From: Candidatus Endomicrobiellum cryptotermitis
GTDB taxonomy: Bacteria; Elusimicrobiota; Endomicrobiia; Endomicrobiales; Endomicrobiaceae
Length of the DNA stretch: 55,106 nucleotides
Direction: 5' to 3'
Assembly (NCBI GenBank): GCA_031257835.1
Contig: JAIRNY010000016.1
Location: 1-55,106, forward strand
Under the pieces are notes generated by a model that was not told where the DNA came from, did no database searches, and was given only the letters and a program-made list of their open reading frames with translations. Below, in pieces: positions 1 through 11,054 of this stretch; the stretch's first letter is position 1, and each line of letters begins with the position of its first letter. The position numbers and the translations under genes were made by a program.

Positions 1-521
1 TGATATCTTTGCCTCTCTATAACCTCTTGTATATTATTATATACTGCAATATATTGTCTCTCTATTTTTGGCTCTTCTACTTCTGTACTATTAGACTCTC
101 CCTTTTGCATGCGCCTATATTGCTTTATCAATCTATCTGATATGTTTTTTATACTCTCTAGCGACAACTCAAACATCTTTTTTCCTGGCTCTGGCAAATT
201 GTCTGCGCACATATATTTTACTGCATTTAATGCAGAAATTGGTGAGCATATATCATGGGACACTCCTTTGGCTATCTCATATAACTCTTTCTGCTTCTCT
301 TGCTCTATTTTTTCTAATCTTAATTCTAATTCTTCCGCTCTTTTCCTGTCTGTTATGTCTATTGAGATACCTAATAAACCAATAATTTTCCCTACACTGT
401 TTGTCAATGGAATTTTATGGGACATATACACCCTAAATCCATTATGCATAGAAGCTTTTTCTTCGCCAGTATATAGTTTAGACTTTTCGATTACTAATTT
501 GTGAATATTGTTATGTTTCTT
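1..521 (-). pseudogene. Sensor histidine kinase fragment (end of PAS domain plus H-box), 5' end missing
   Basis: Read on the minus strand the frame is open from the TAA that ends the neighbouring gene to the left window edge, without a start codon at its beginning. It shows the end of a PAS domain (GLLGISIDITDRKRAEE), a charged coiled linker, and a dimerisation/phosphoacceptor box SHDICSPISAL whose His is intact but is followed by Asp rather than the usual Glu. The PAS N-terminal part and any upstream sensor region are missing. The ATP-binding domain would lie beyond the window. An internal ATG near 453 could restart translation but would begin in mid-PAS, so a truncated remnant is likelier than a gene. 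Confidence 0.65.
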
Positions 522-905
522 TTAATATACATGTCCTGGCATTTTTGCGATGATAATTGTCAAAAGCTCTGTCTTTGCGCGCTCGTTAATCAATTTAATC
601 CAGTCTACTTGTTCATCTTCTCCTTTGACTACAGCTTCTTCAAGCTCTTCTATTGAACAATTTTCTTTTGGTTTTGTTAAATAATTATAACGGCTTAAAT
701 ATCCTGTGCGTACTTCATATTTTTCGCAGGTTTTCATATCAAATTTTTTAGGAATTAAATCTATTGTGGCGTGAATTTTTCCTTTATCTTCTGGATTTTT
801 TGTATGAGATTCCCAGAATACAACAACTGAGTCTTTGATTAATGTTGTTGTGGGTAAATTACGAAAAGAAGCTACTGTAGATTCAATAACTATGGCATTA
901 TCCAT
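522..905 (-). CDS. Small hypothetical protein downstream of ruvA
   Basis: A 127-residue protein I do not recognise. It is soluble, with no signal peptide or membrane segment; the middle is rich in Lys and Glu and the C-terminal third looks helical. The start is well supported: a strong AGGAGG lies six bases before the ATG, 15 bases after the ruvA stop, so it is probably co-transcribed with ruvA. Its TAA is in frame with the kinase remnant that follows. The usual ruvA partner, ruvB, is not adjacent, and this protein has no Walker motif, so it is not a RuvB fragment. It may itself be C-terminally shortened by whatever rearrangement brought the kinase fragment here. Confidence 0.6.
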   Translation of the reverse strand: MDNAIVIESTVASFRNLPTTTLIKDSVVVFWESHTKNPEDKGKIHATIDLIPKKFDMKTCEKYEVRTGYLSRYNYLTKPKENCSIEELEEAVVKGEDEQVDWIKLINERAKTELLTIIIAKMPGHVY

Positions 906-920
906 TGTTTTCCTCCTAAT

Positions 921-1535
921 CTATAAATTTTGCAAAGATTTTCTAATTAAATCTTCAACAGCAATATTTTCTGTAGATGCATATATTTTATTTACTACAG
1001 AACGAACTTGGAGTTCTTTATATCCAAGGGCTACAAGAGCATCCATAGCTTCTGAAATAATTGAATTTTCAATTGTGTTCAAATTTGCCCATTTTTGTTC
1101 TCCAGCAACGTATATATCTTGTATTTTATCTTTTAAAGCAGAAATAAGTTTTTCAGCAGTTTTTTGGGTAAATCCAAATATGTTGTGCAGTAAAGTAGTA
1201 TCTTTTTTTATTATTGCAGTTTTAAAATCTGTGGCAGATTTAGAAATTTTGTCTATATATTCCATAGCTTTTTTTGCGCCAGTGCCTGGTACTTCATCTT
1301 TAATTAGTATATACATATTTCTATCTTCTTTAGATAAAAAACCGTACAAATATATAACTCCACCATACATGCCAGACATAGCTTCTACAATATATACTTT
1401 TACTTGTTCTCCTAAACCTGGAAGTTTAGAAAAAGTGTCAACAGATACACATACAGTATAGCCCATGCCATTGACATCAATTGTGATACTATTAATTGTT
1501 TTTGATTCTAAAGTGCCTGATAAATAATCTAACAT
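921..1535 (-). CDS. ruvA: Holliday junction branch-migration protein RuvA
   Basis: RuvA binds four-way DNA junctions as a tetramer and loads the RuvB motor. At 204 residues it has the usual length. The N-terminal OB fold (about 1-65, starting MLDYLSGTLESK) is followed by the two helix-hairpin-helix motifs (about 70-130) and the small C-terminal RuvB-contact domain (about 155-204). The hairpins are worn: the first reads VPGTGAKKA and the second FGFTQKTAEKL instead of two clean GIGxKxA motifs, which may weaken DNA contact. It follows ruvC by 4 bases. No ruvB is visible in the window. Confidence 0.92.
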   Translation of the reverse strand: MLDYLSGTLESKTINSITIDVNGMGYTVCVSVDTFSKLPGLGEQVKVYIVEAMSGMYGGVIYLYGFLSKEDRNMYILIKDEVPGTGAKKAMEYIDKISKSATDFKTAIIKKDTTLLHNIFGFTQKTAEKLISALKDKIQDIYVAGEQKWANLNTIENSIISEAMDALVALGYKELQVRSVVNKIYASTENIAVEDLIRKSLQNL

Positions 1536-1539
1536 ATTT

Positions 1540-2016
1540 TTACCATCTTATTGTGTTTATGTGGCATATAGCCATTGCAAGTGCGTCTGCTGCATCGTCA
1601 GGCTTTGGAATTTCTTTAAGCTTGAGAAAGGTTTTTACCATGTGTTGTATTTGATATTTATCTGCAGAGCCGTAACCAGTCAAAGCTATTTTAACACTTC
1701 TAGGGTTATACTCAAATAATGGAATTTTATTCATAGAAATAGTTAACAATATAGCACCTCTAGATTGCCCTACAGCTGCAACACTTTTAGCCGCTTTTAG
1801 AAAAAATATTTCTTCTATAGCTACTACGTCAGGTTTATATGTATCTATAATATCCTCTAAGTTATCATGTACAACTTGAAGTCTTTCTATAAGAGTAGCT
1901 GGAGGAGAAGTTTTTATGCAGCCATACTTTAAAGCATGCATTTTGTCTCTAGATACAGCTTCTATAATTCCCCACCCTGTTAGTGACAATCCTGGATCTA
2001 GCCCAAGTATTACCAT
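1540..2016 (-). CDS. ruvC: Crossover junction endodeoxyribonuclease RuvC
   Basis: RuvC is the resolvase that cuts Holliday junctions symmetrically, using an RNase H-like fold with four acidic residues. All are visible in this 158-residue protein: Asp in the N-terminal GLDPG, Glu in AIEE, and the two Asp in PDDAADALA near the C terminus. Length is normal. It starts 5 bases after yebC ends and is followed by ruvA, the common yebC-ruvC-ruvA order. Here the set is appended to the ATP synthase operon, so its expression may depend on that transcript. Confidence 0.95.
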   Translation of the reverse strand: MVILGLDPGLSLTGWGIIEAVSRDKMHALKYGCIKTSPPATLIERLQVVHDNLEDIIDTYKPDVVAIEEIFFLKAAKSVAAVGQSRGAILLTISMNKIPLFEYNPRSVKIALTGYGSADKYQIQHMVKTFLKLKEIPKPDDAADALAMAICHINTIRW

Positions 2017-2021
2017 TTATA

Positions 2022-2777
2022 CTAAGCTTCTATTTTTTCCATTTCTTCATTAGAAATGTCAAAATTTGCATAAATATTTTTAACATCATCGTGCTCTTCC
2101 AAGGCGTCCATAAGTTTTAGCATACATTTTGCCTCATCCTCGCTAAGAGCTATTTGGGTTTGTGGTATCATTGTAATTTCACTGGATAAAATTTCTATAT
2201 TTCTATTTTTTAAAGCATTCTTTACAGAGTTTAAATCTGTTGGTGAAGTAATAATTTCGTACGCATCGCTTCCTCCTTCATTTTTAAAGTCTTGTGCACC
2301 TGCTTCTAATGTTAAATTCATTAGAGACTCTTCATCTACTTTAGACTTGCTTACAGTTATATAACCTTTTTTATCAAACATCCAACCTACACAACCTGCC
2401 TCTCCAAGGTTTCCTTTATGGCTTGCAAATATTTTACGTATATCAGAAGCTGTTCTATTTTTGTTATCTGTTGTTACTTCTACAATTAAAGCTACACCAT
2501 TAGGCCCATATCCTTCGTAAACCATTTCTTCATAAATAGCACCTGGTATTTCACCATTCCCTCTTTGGATAGCTTTTTTTATATTATCTTGAGGCATATT
2601 TGCCTCTTTAGCATCTTCTATAGCTTTTCTTAAACGAGCATTATTTTCAATTTGAGGACCACCCTCTTTAGTAGAAACAACAATCTCTCTAATAATTTTT
2701 GTAAAAACTTTACCCTTTTTTGCGTCTGTTGCTGCTTTTTTATGTTTAATACTAGCCCATTTATTATGACCTGACAT
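2022..2777 (-). CDS. yebC: YebC/PmpR-family protein
   Basis: A full-length member (251 residues) of the YebC/TACO1 family, known as DNA-binding regulators and, more recently, as factors that help ribosomes through difficult sequences. The family N terminus MSGHNKWASIKHKK, the acidic middle and the C-terminal negatively charged loop are all present, with no gap. It lies between atpC (24 bases upstream) and ruvC (5 bases downstream). Next to ruvC is its usual neighbourhood. Which of the family roles applies here cannot be told from sequence. Confidence 0.93.
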   Translation of the reverse strand: MSGHNKWASIKHKKAATDAKKGKVFTKIIREIVVSTKEGGPQIENNARLRKAIEDAKEANMPQDNIKKAIQRGNGEIPGAIYEEMVYEGYGPNGVALIVEVTTDNKNRTASDIRKIFASHKGNLGEAGCVGWMFDKKGYITVSKSKVDEESLMNLTLEAGAQDFKNEGGSDAYEIITSPTDLNSVKNALKNRNIEILSSEITMIPQTQIALSEDEAKCMLKLMDALEEHDDVKNIYANFDISNEEMEKIEA

Positions 2778-2800
2778 AATATCTCCTTATTAAACTTTTA

Positions 2801-3220
2801 CTACATTTTTCTACGTCTTAGACCAAGCCCAGATTTAAGTTCTACTACAGATTTTTTAAGTTCAGATTCTATAACAGACATGTCAACAAATTTTTTTCTT
2901 TTTTCTTTCATTGTTCTAGCAAGTTTTATAGCATTTTCTACTTTTTGTTTATTAGCCTCATCTGACTGTGTAGCAAATTCAGCAATGACGTTTACATGAT
3001 TATTTTCTATTTCTATAAAACCGTTAGTTACTGAGAACTTTTTTAAACCTTCGTCAGTAGTGCTAACAACTATTTCACCGTTAATAAGTTTAGTAACAAG
3101 ACTTGTATGGCCTGGCAAAACAGTTATAACTCCGCTAGCTGTAGGGAACGTTGCAGCAAACAGATTGCCTTTAAATAAAACACCTTGAGGTGATAAAATT
3201 TCTATTTCAAATTTGTTCAT
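2801..3220 (-). CDS. atpC: ATP synthase epsilon subunit (F1)
   Basis: Last gene of the F-type ATP synthase set, 11 bases after atpD. The 139-residue protein has the N-terminal beta sandwich (FEIEILSPQG at the start, LPGHTSLVTKL around residue 35) and a C-terminal helical hairpin of normal length with a basic tail (LRRRKM). Epsilon couples the rotor ring to gamma, and its C-terminal helices can inhibit ATP hydrolysis. The hairpin is retained here, so regulation of hydrolysis is still possible. Confidence 0.93.
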   Translation of the reverse strand: MNKFEIEILSPQGVLFKGNLFAATFPTASGVITVLPGHTSLVTKLINGEIVVSTTDEGLKKFSVTNGFIEIENNHVNVIAEFATQSDEANKQKVENAIKLARTMKEKRKKFVDMSVIESELKKSVVELKSGLGLRRRKM

Positions 3221-3231
3221 ATATTTAGTTT

Positions 3232-5474
<2,243 letters not shown>

Positions 5475-5500
<26 letters not shown>

Positions 5501-7016
5501 AATTATTTATATTCTTAAACTCTTTAATTTCTCTTTCAAGTTCTGCTTTTAATACATCGTCAATTTTTGAGCCTAATGAAAGTTTTTTAATTATTGCAGG
5601 ATAAGTTTGTTTTATATAGTCTCTCATTTTGTGCTCTACGTCTATAATATCGTTTATAGATATATCGTCAAACAAACCTGAAGTTACAGCAAACAAAGAT
5701 AAAACTTCTGAAATTTCATCATAAGGCCTATATTGAGGTTGTTTTAAAATTTCAGTTGTTCTTTTACCTCTTTCAAGCCTTTTTAGTGTGTCTTCATCTA
5801 AATCGCTTCCAAATTGTGTAAAGGCTTGTAATTCCCTAAATTGAGAAAGCTCAAGTCTGACAGGACCTGCAAGTTGCTTCATAGATTTAGTTTGGGCAGC
5901 TCCTCCTACACGAGAAACAGAAAGGCCTACGTTTATAGCTGGGCGAATACCTGCATTAAACAAATCTGCTTCTAAATATATTTGACCGTCTGTAATGGAA
6001 ACTACGTTAGTTGGTATATATGCTGACAAATCATTACCTTGCGTTTCAATGATTGGAAGAGCTGTAAGAGACCCACCACCATTTTTATCTGACATTCTGG
6101 AAGCTCTTTCTAAAAGTCTTGAATGTAAATAGAAGATATCGCCCGGGTATGCTTCACGACCAGCAGGTCTTTTAATTAAAAGCGCAAGTTGTCTATAAGA
6201 CCAAGCATGTTTAGTTAAATCATCATAAATTACTAAAACATCTTCACCTTTGTCCATAAAATATTCACCTATTGCACATGCAGCAAGCGGAGCTATATAT
6301 TGCATAGAAGCAGGTTCAGAAGCTGTTGCTGCAACAACAATTGTATAATCTAATGCACCTTCGTCTTTTAATTTTGCAACAATAGAAGCTAAATTGGACT
6401 GTTTTTGCCCTATAGAGCAATATATACAAATTACTCTTTTTAGACTCATGTCGCATTTTTTTTGGTTTATTATAGTGTCGATAGCTATAGCTGTTTTCCC
6501 TGTACCTCTGTCGCCTATTATTAGTTCTCTTTGTCCTCTGCCTATTGGCGTCATAGCGTCAATAGCTTTAATACCTGTTTTTAAAGGTGTGTCAACTGGA
6601 CTTCTATGTATAATACCGGGAGCTATTTTTTCTACAGGGTAAAATACAGGCTTTTCATGCTTTAATTCTGTTCCATCTAACGGTTCACCTAACGTGTTTA
6701 CAACGCGCCCTATAAGTTTTTCTGAGACAGCAACATTTAAAACTTTACCTGTAGCTTTAACTTTCATTCCGCGTACAACATGTCCAGAATTTTTAAGTAA
6801 AACTATAGAGACAAAATCCTCGTCAATATTTAAAACAAAACCTATTGAGCCTTCCTCACATTCTACTTCTTCATAATAGCCAGCATTAGAAAGCCCGGAA
6901 GCTTTAACGATTTCGTCGCCTACAGATTCAACTATTCCAAAATTTACAAGCTCAGGATTAGTTTGATTAGAATACAATTCTTTTTCTATTTTCTGTATAA
7001 TTTCTTCTGGTTTCAT
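5475..7016 (-). CDS. atpA: ATP synthase alpha subunit (F1)
   Basis: Regulatory, nucleotide-binding subunit of F1, 513 residues, as expected. It carries the P-loop GDRGTGKTAIA near residue 170 and the conserved PAINVGLSVSRVGGAAQ stretch near residue 370. The ATG shares a base with the stop of atpH (one-base overlap). The 3' end extends over the first 26 bases of atpG, adding a non-conserved tail (NNYGTESATA). The F1 head genes are complete and show no decay. Confidence 0.97.
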
Positions 7017-7372
7017 TACAATCTCTCTTTTATTACATTTAAAACTCTTTTTACTGTTGCGTTTACACTACAATCCAAAACAAAATCTCCATATTCCAAA
7101 CAAACACCTCCTATCAAAGACTCATCCTCTCTATTAAAAGTGACTTTTTTGTTTGGAAACATTTCTAAAAACTTGTTTTTATTTATATCGCTTAAATTTC
7201 CAGCAAAACTTACCGAAACATTATTATCTTTAATTTCTTTAGACAACAACATCCTAAACAACTTAAGTTCTTTTCTAGAAAAAGTTGAAGTAATCCATTT
7301 CAAGTCTTTCTCAGATAACTCATCATATTTTATAATCGATTTTGTAAGTTCTCTAAATTGTGATCTTTTCAT
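7016..7372 (-). CDS. atpH: ATP synthase delta subunit, short form
   Basis: Delta links the b-subunit stator to the top of F1. This protein is only 118 residues against about 175-180 for the family. The C-terminal domain that contacts b is recognisable (GGVCLEYGDFVLDCSV, then a final helix), but roughly the first 60 residues of the N-terminal six-helix bundle that binds alpha are absent. The start overlaps the atpF end by 20 bases, so there is no hidden 5' extension in the same frame without running through atpF. Either the stator contact is slimmed down or delta is beginning to decay. Confidence 0.85.
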   Translation of the reverse strand: MKRSQFRELTKSIIKYDELSEKDLKWITSTFSRKELKLFRMLLSKEIKDNNVSVSFAGNLSDINKNKFLEMFPNKKVTFNREDESLIGGVCLEYGDFVLDCSVNATVKRVLNVIKERL

Positions 7373-7862
7373 CTATTTTTTCCAAAGCGCGTGACATAAG
7401 CTTTTGTTTTTCTTCTTCATTAAATAAGTCAGACAAAACTTTTGCTAGCACTTTTTCTGATAAATTTATGGACATTTTTCCAAGTTGCTTAGAAATATTG
7501 TCAAATTCTAAACTAGCTTGACGTTTTGCTTCATCTAGAATTGTCTGGAATTGTTGTTTTGCTTCTAAAGTAGCTTTTTGTTTTTCTTCTTCAATAGTAA
7601 TTTTGACAGAAGAAGCTAATTTTTCTGCATTTAGTTTAGCTTCAGATAATATTTTTCTTTTTTCTTGACTAGCATTATCTAAAGCTATTTTAGCATTTTC
7701 TGCATCTAGTAAAGATTGTTCTATTTTACGCTTTCTCTCGTCAAACACCTTTCTTAAAGGAGCAAATAAAAACTTTTTAAGAATAAATACAATGATTAAG
7801 AAATTAACGAGTTGAAATAAAAATAATTTTGTTTCAAGTCCAAATTTTTGTATTATTTCCAT
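7353..7862 (-). CDS. atpF: ATP synthase b subunit (Fo stator)
   Basis: A 169-residue protein with one N-terminal membrane helix (about residues 10-30, LFLFQLVNFLIIVFILKKF) followed by a long charged coiled coil rich in Glu, Lys and Ala, the classic b architecture. Only one b gene is present, so the stator is expected to be a homodimer. It follows atpE by about 20 bases and overlaps atpH. Confidence 0.93.
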   Translation of the reverse strand: MEIIQKFGLETKLFLFQLVNFLIIVFILKKFLFAPLRKVFDERKRKIEQSLLDAENAKIALDNASQEKRKILSEAKLNAEKLASSVKITIEEEKQKATLEAKQQFQTILDEAKRQASLEFDNISKQLGKMSINLSEKVLAKVLSDLFNEEEKQKLMSRALEKIDEKITI

Positions 7863-7882
7863 TTTTATCTCTTGTTATAACT

Positions 7883-8089
<207 letters not shown>

Positions 8090-8104
8090 TTACTACATTA
8101 AAAA

Positions 8105-8830
8105 TTAGTGAGACTTATCTGTCATTATATGCATAAATGTCATAGTTAGCATTGCAAATACTATTGCTTGTATAAGTGCTACCATAAGCTCTAAGGCTAT
8201 AAAAGGAAGAGGTAATACAAATGGGCACATTCCGTACATTGTTGCCATAACTTTTTCCCCTGCAAAGATATTTCCAAATAGACGGAAAGAAAAAGATATA
8301 AATTTTGCAAGCTCGTTTACAAATTCTAATATACCTACAAACAAAAGTATAGGGAACATTTTTAAACTAAGAAATCTTATTAAATAACCTTTTATACCAG
8401 TATGTTTAATGCTTAAGAAATGAGCTGTTACAACAGAAGCAACTGCAAGTGCTAAAGTCAAGTTTAAGTCACTTGTTGCAGCTCTTAAAAGAGGTACTCC
8501 GTACTCTCCAGAGGACAGTGAATGAAATCTTATGGATTCAAAACCTGGAATTTGTGCCACTAAATTTGAAATTAATATAAATAAAAAAAATGATACCACC
8601 CAAGGGTATATAAAAGAAGCCCTGCTGCCAGCAATACTTTCAGCTGTTTCCTTAAAGTAATCTATAACAGTTTCGACAACATTTTGAGTGCCTTTTGGTT
8701 TTAAAGATATTTTTTTAGTAGCTAATATAACAATTACAATGATGACGATATCTGTAATCAAAGTAGTAATAGTTGTGTTTGTTATAGAAAAACTAGCTAT
8801 AGAAAATAATACATCAGGACTAATTTGCAT
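8105..8830 (-). CDS. atpB: ATP synthase a subunit (Fo)
   Basis: The Fo membrane subunit holding the two ion half-channels, 241 residues with about five to six hydrophobic segments. The essential Arg of the channel helix is visible in SFSFRLFGNIFAGE. First of the ATP synthase genes; no atpI precedes it. It starts 32 bases after the end of a Wzy-like TPR protein gene, with no promoter I can see between them, so the ATP synthase genes probably share that gene's transcript. Confidence 0.95.
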   Translation of the reverse strand: MQISPDVLFSIASFSITNTTITTLITDIVIIVIVILATKKISLKPKGTQNVVETVIDYFKETAESIAGSRASFIYPWVVSFFLFILISNLVAQIPGFESIRFHSLSSGEYGVPLLRAATSDLNLTLALAVASVVTAHFLSIKHTGIKGYLIRFLSLKMFPILLFVGILEFVNELAKFISFSFRLFGNIFAGEKVMATMYGMCPFVLPLPFIALELMVALIQAIVFAMLTMTFMHIMTDKSH

Positions 8831-8862
8831 CTTTTATAAATACCTTTACACCTGTTTTTTAG

Positions 8863-10971
8863 TTATGTTGGTTTGTCGAGTTTATCTAAAGCAAGTTTAG
8901 CATTTAAATTAGAAGAATTCAAGTCTAAAGCTTTTTTATAAGCCTTTTTTGCATCTATAGGTTTACCCATATGAGTGTATAGTTTACCAAGGTGCATATA
9001 TGTTTGAGAGTATTCTGCTTTACGTCTTTGAGACCAATCTTCTACCCAAAAATTGTGCGGAGGATTTAGTAAGTTTTGTGGGTATTCTAAATGTGATTTT
9101 AAAATTTTTTCAGCTTCACCAAAGTTGCCCGTTTTTACATATAGGCTAGCAAGGGCATAATAAGTTATAGGGTATATTGGATCTATTTCAATATATTGTC
9201 TATAGTATTTTACAGCATTATAAAAAGCGTTAACAAGTTTCTTTTGTTGAGATTCTATAATATTTTTGGATTTCCCCTTAGATATATAATCGTTTATAAG
9301 ATCCATATGCGACAATATTTGCTTTTCATACATTGTACCTGCAATATACTTTGACTGCACATAATTTGGAGCAATAGTCCATAGATCTTTAAAAGCTTGC
9401 TCTGCTTTTAATGGATCACCTGCTTTCCATCTTTCAATATAAGCGCTTGTTTTAAAATACATGGGCATTACAAATGACGGATTATACTTATTTACTTTAT
9501 CAAATGTAGCTATAGCATCTCCAAAGTTTAAAGATTTTGAAAGACCTATAGCTCTAACGTTTAGATAATCTGCAATAAAAAACCTAAACGTAAAGGCTAT
9601 AGCTATCGAAAACATAATTGCGACAATTATTTGCAGTAAAATTTTAACTGGTTTTTTTAGAACATTTACATTATCAAAATTATTTTTTTCATTTAAAATT
9701 CTAATTCTTACAGCGATAGCCAAAGTTAGTCCTATTAATAGCCATAGCATAACTCCAGAAGAAACAAATCTTAAAGATACACATAAACTATCATGTACAA
9801 GTTGCGCCGTAAACGCAGAAGTTACACCTAATTGAAGGTATAAAATAGGTAGCTCTTTAGTACTTTTATTTGAATGTAAAAATGTTATATTTTTATAACC
9901 AACAACAAGAATTAAAATTATAAGGGTTAAAAATACTGATATACCTACTATTCCTTCTTCATACCAAACTTCTAAATATTCATTTTCTGGGTGGTCAGTT
10001 TCTGTATTGTGTTTCTCTTCAATAAAAAATATTTGAGGTCTTCTCCATGAAGGGTAAGTTAAGTAAAAAGTGCCTATACCAGTACCTAAAAAGGGATGTG
10101 TGTTTATCATTTCCCATGTAGAAAGCCAAGTAAAGACTCTAAAAGAAGCACTATCTGTCCTTTCTAAAGTTTTTCGGTATGTACCAAAACCAAAAATTGA
10201 TAAGCCAATAAACAAACCAATAGAGCTAATTATAATATTTTTTTTGTTTAATTTATGACGCAAAAATATAAGAATATATATCACTGAAAACACAAAAAGG
10301 CCTGTCGCAAAACCAATCCAAGCACCTTTAGAACCTGTATTATAAGTACACAACACAATTGCTAGCCATAAAAAAAATAAAAAAACATTTTTTTTATACA
10401 TACACAATGCAAGTACTATAGGGTTCACAACAATTAAAAAATCACCAAAAAAGTTTGGGTTACCAAAAGTAGACATAATTCTATTGCCAAAAGCTCGTCT
10501 CCACGTAAATGGGTCAAAGCCTGGTATAACATAATAGTCCAATATTTGAGCTATACCATAAGAACACACTGTAATAGTTGCTGCTAAAATCCAATTTTTT
10601 AATGTTAAAATTTTTTTATCATCGTTAAATTGATCTATTAAAACAAAAACAAGGCCAGAGTATATAAACCTTTTAGTAAAATCATTTAAACTTGCAAGCT
10701 TAAATGGCGAACAGGCGAGCGAAAATATTCCAGAACACAAAAATAAAATCAATGGGAATATATAAATAAAATTTTTCTTTAATAGTGACAAATTACCTTC
10801 TTCTAATTTTAGAAGAATCCAAGACATAATAATAAAAAGTCCACCAACGTGGAAAATAGTAATTTTTATTTGGGCAGAGTCATAAGTGCCAAGATAAAAA
10901 GATATAGCTATAAAAAAATATAACGCTACAGTACCATATAAAACTATGTTTTCTAGTTTAGTTTTGAACAT
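8863..10971 (-). CDS. O-antigen ligase/polymerase-like membrane protein with C-terminal TPR repeats
   Basis: About 702 residues. The first 430 hold roughly ten membrane helices and the Wzy_C/WaaL-type region, including a GTGIG stretch and a periplasmic loop with the conserved HPENEYLE. The remaining 230 form a soluble tetratricopeptide region; the last repeat (AKKAYKKALDLNSSNLNA) is clear. The family joins or polymerises glycans or transfers them to lipid A or proteins. I choose the ATG at 10971 with AAAGG upstream; the open frame runs to a TTG at 11010, but the promoter -10 box is at 11011-11016, so that TTG would not be transcribed. It is the first gene ahead of the ATP synthase set. Confidence 0.85.
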   Translation of the reverse strand: MFKTKLENIVLYGTVALYFFIAISFYLGTYDSAQIKITIFHVGGLFIIMSWILLKLEEGNLSLLKKNFIYIFPLILFLCSGIFSLACSPFKLASLNDFTKRFIYSGLVFVLIDQFNDDKKILTLKNWILAATITVCSYGIAQILDYYVIPGFDPFTWRRAFGNRIMSTFGNPNFFGDFLIVVNPIVLALCMYKKNVFLFFLWLAIVLCTYNTGSKGAWIGFATGLFVFSVIYILIFLRHKLNKKNIIISSIGLFIGLSIFGFGTYRKTLERTDSASFRVFTWLSTWEMINTHPFLGTGIGTFYLTYPSWRRPQIFFIEEKHNTETDHPENEYLEVWYEEGIVGISVFLTLIILILVVGYKNITFLHSNKSTKELPILYLQLGVTSAFTAQLVHDSLCVSLRFVSSGVMLWLLIGLTLAIAVRIRILNEKNNFDNVNVLKKPVKILLQIIVAIMFSIAIAFTFRFFIADYLNVRAIGLSKSLNFGDAIATFDKVNKYNPSFVMPMYFKTSAYIERWKAGDPLKAEQAFKDLWTIAPNYVQSKYIAGTMYEKQILSHMDLINDYISKGKSKNIIESQQKKLVNAFYNAVKYYRQYIEIDPIYPITYYALASLYVKTGNFGEAEKILKSHLEYPQNLLNPPHNFWVEDWSQRRKAEYSQTYMHLGKLYTHMGKPIDAKKAYKKALDLNSSNLNAKLALDKLDKPT

Positions 10972-11010
10972 AATTATAAATAACCTTTTAAATTTATTTT
11001 TCGAGGGCAA

Positions 11011-11039
11011 ATTATACTTAAAAAAATGTGGTTAATCAA
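11011..11039 (-). promoter_or_regulatory. Sigma-70 type promoter for the Wzy-like gene and ATP synthase operon
   Basis: On the minus strand TTGATT (11039-11034) and a perfect TATAAT (11016-11011) are separated by 17 bases, the ideal spacing. The expected start of transcription is near 11004, 33 bases upstream of the chosen ATG. It is the only convincing promoter between here and the left end of the window, suggesting one long transcript of at least ten genes. Confidence 0.7.
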
Positions 11040-11054
11040 ATTTTATAATTATTT

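Noticed and set aside
109-504. 131-codon open frame on the plus strand
   Set aside because: Mirror of the kinase remnant, whose minus-strand translation has PAS and H-box motifs; the plus frame has none.
835-1461. 208-codon open frame on the plus strand over ruvA
   Set aside because: It is antisense to a clear ruvA, has no family resemblance, and AT-rich coding DNA often leaves such open shadows.
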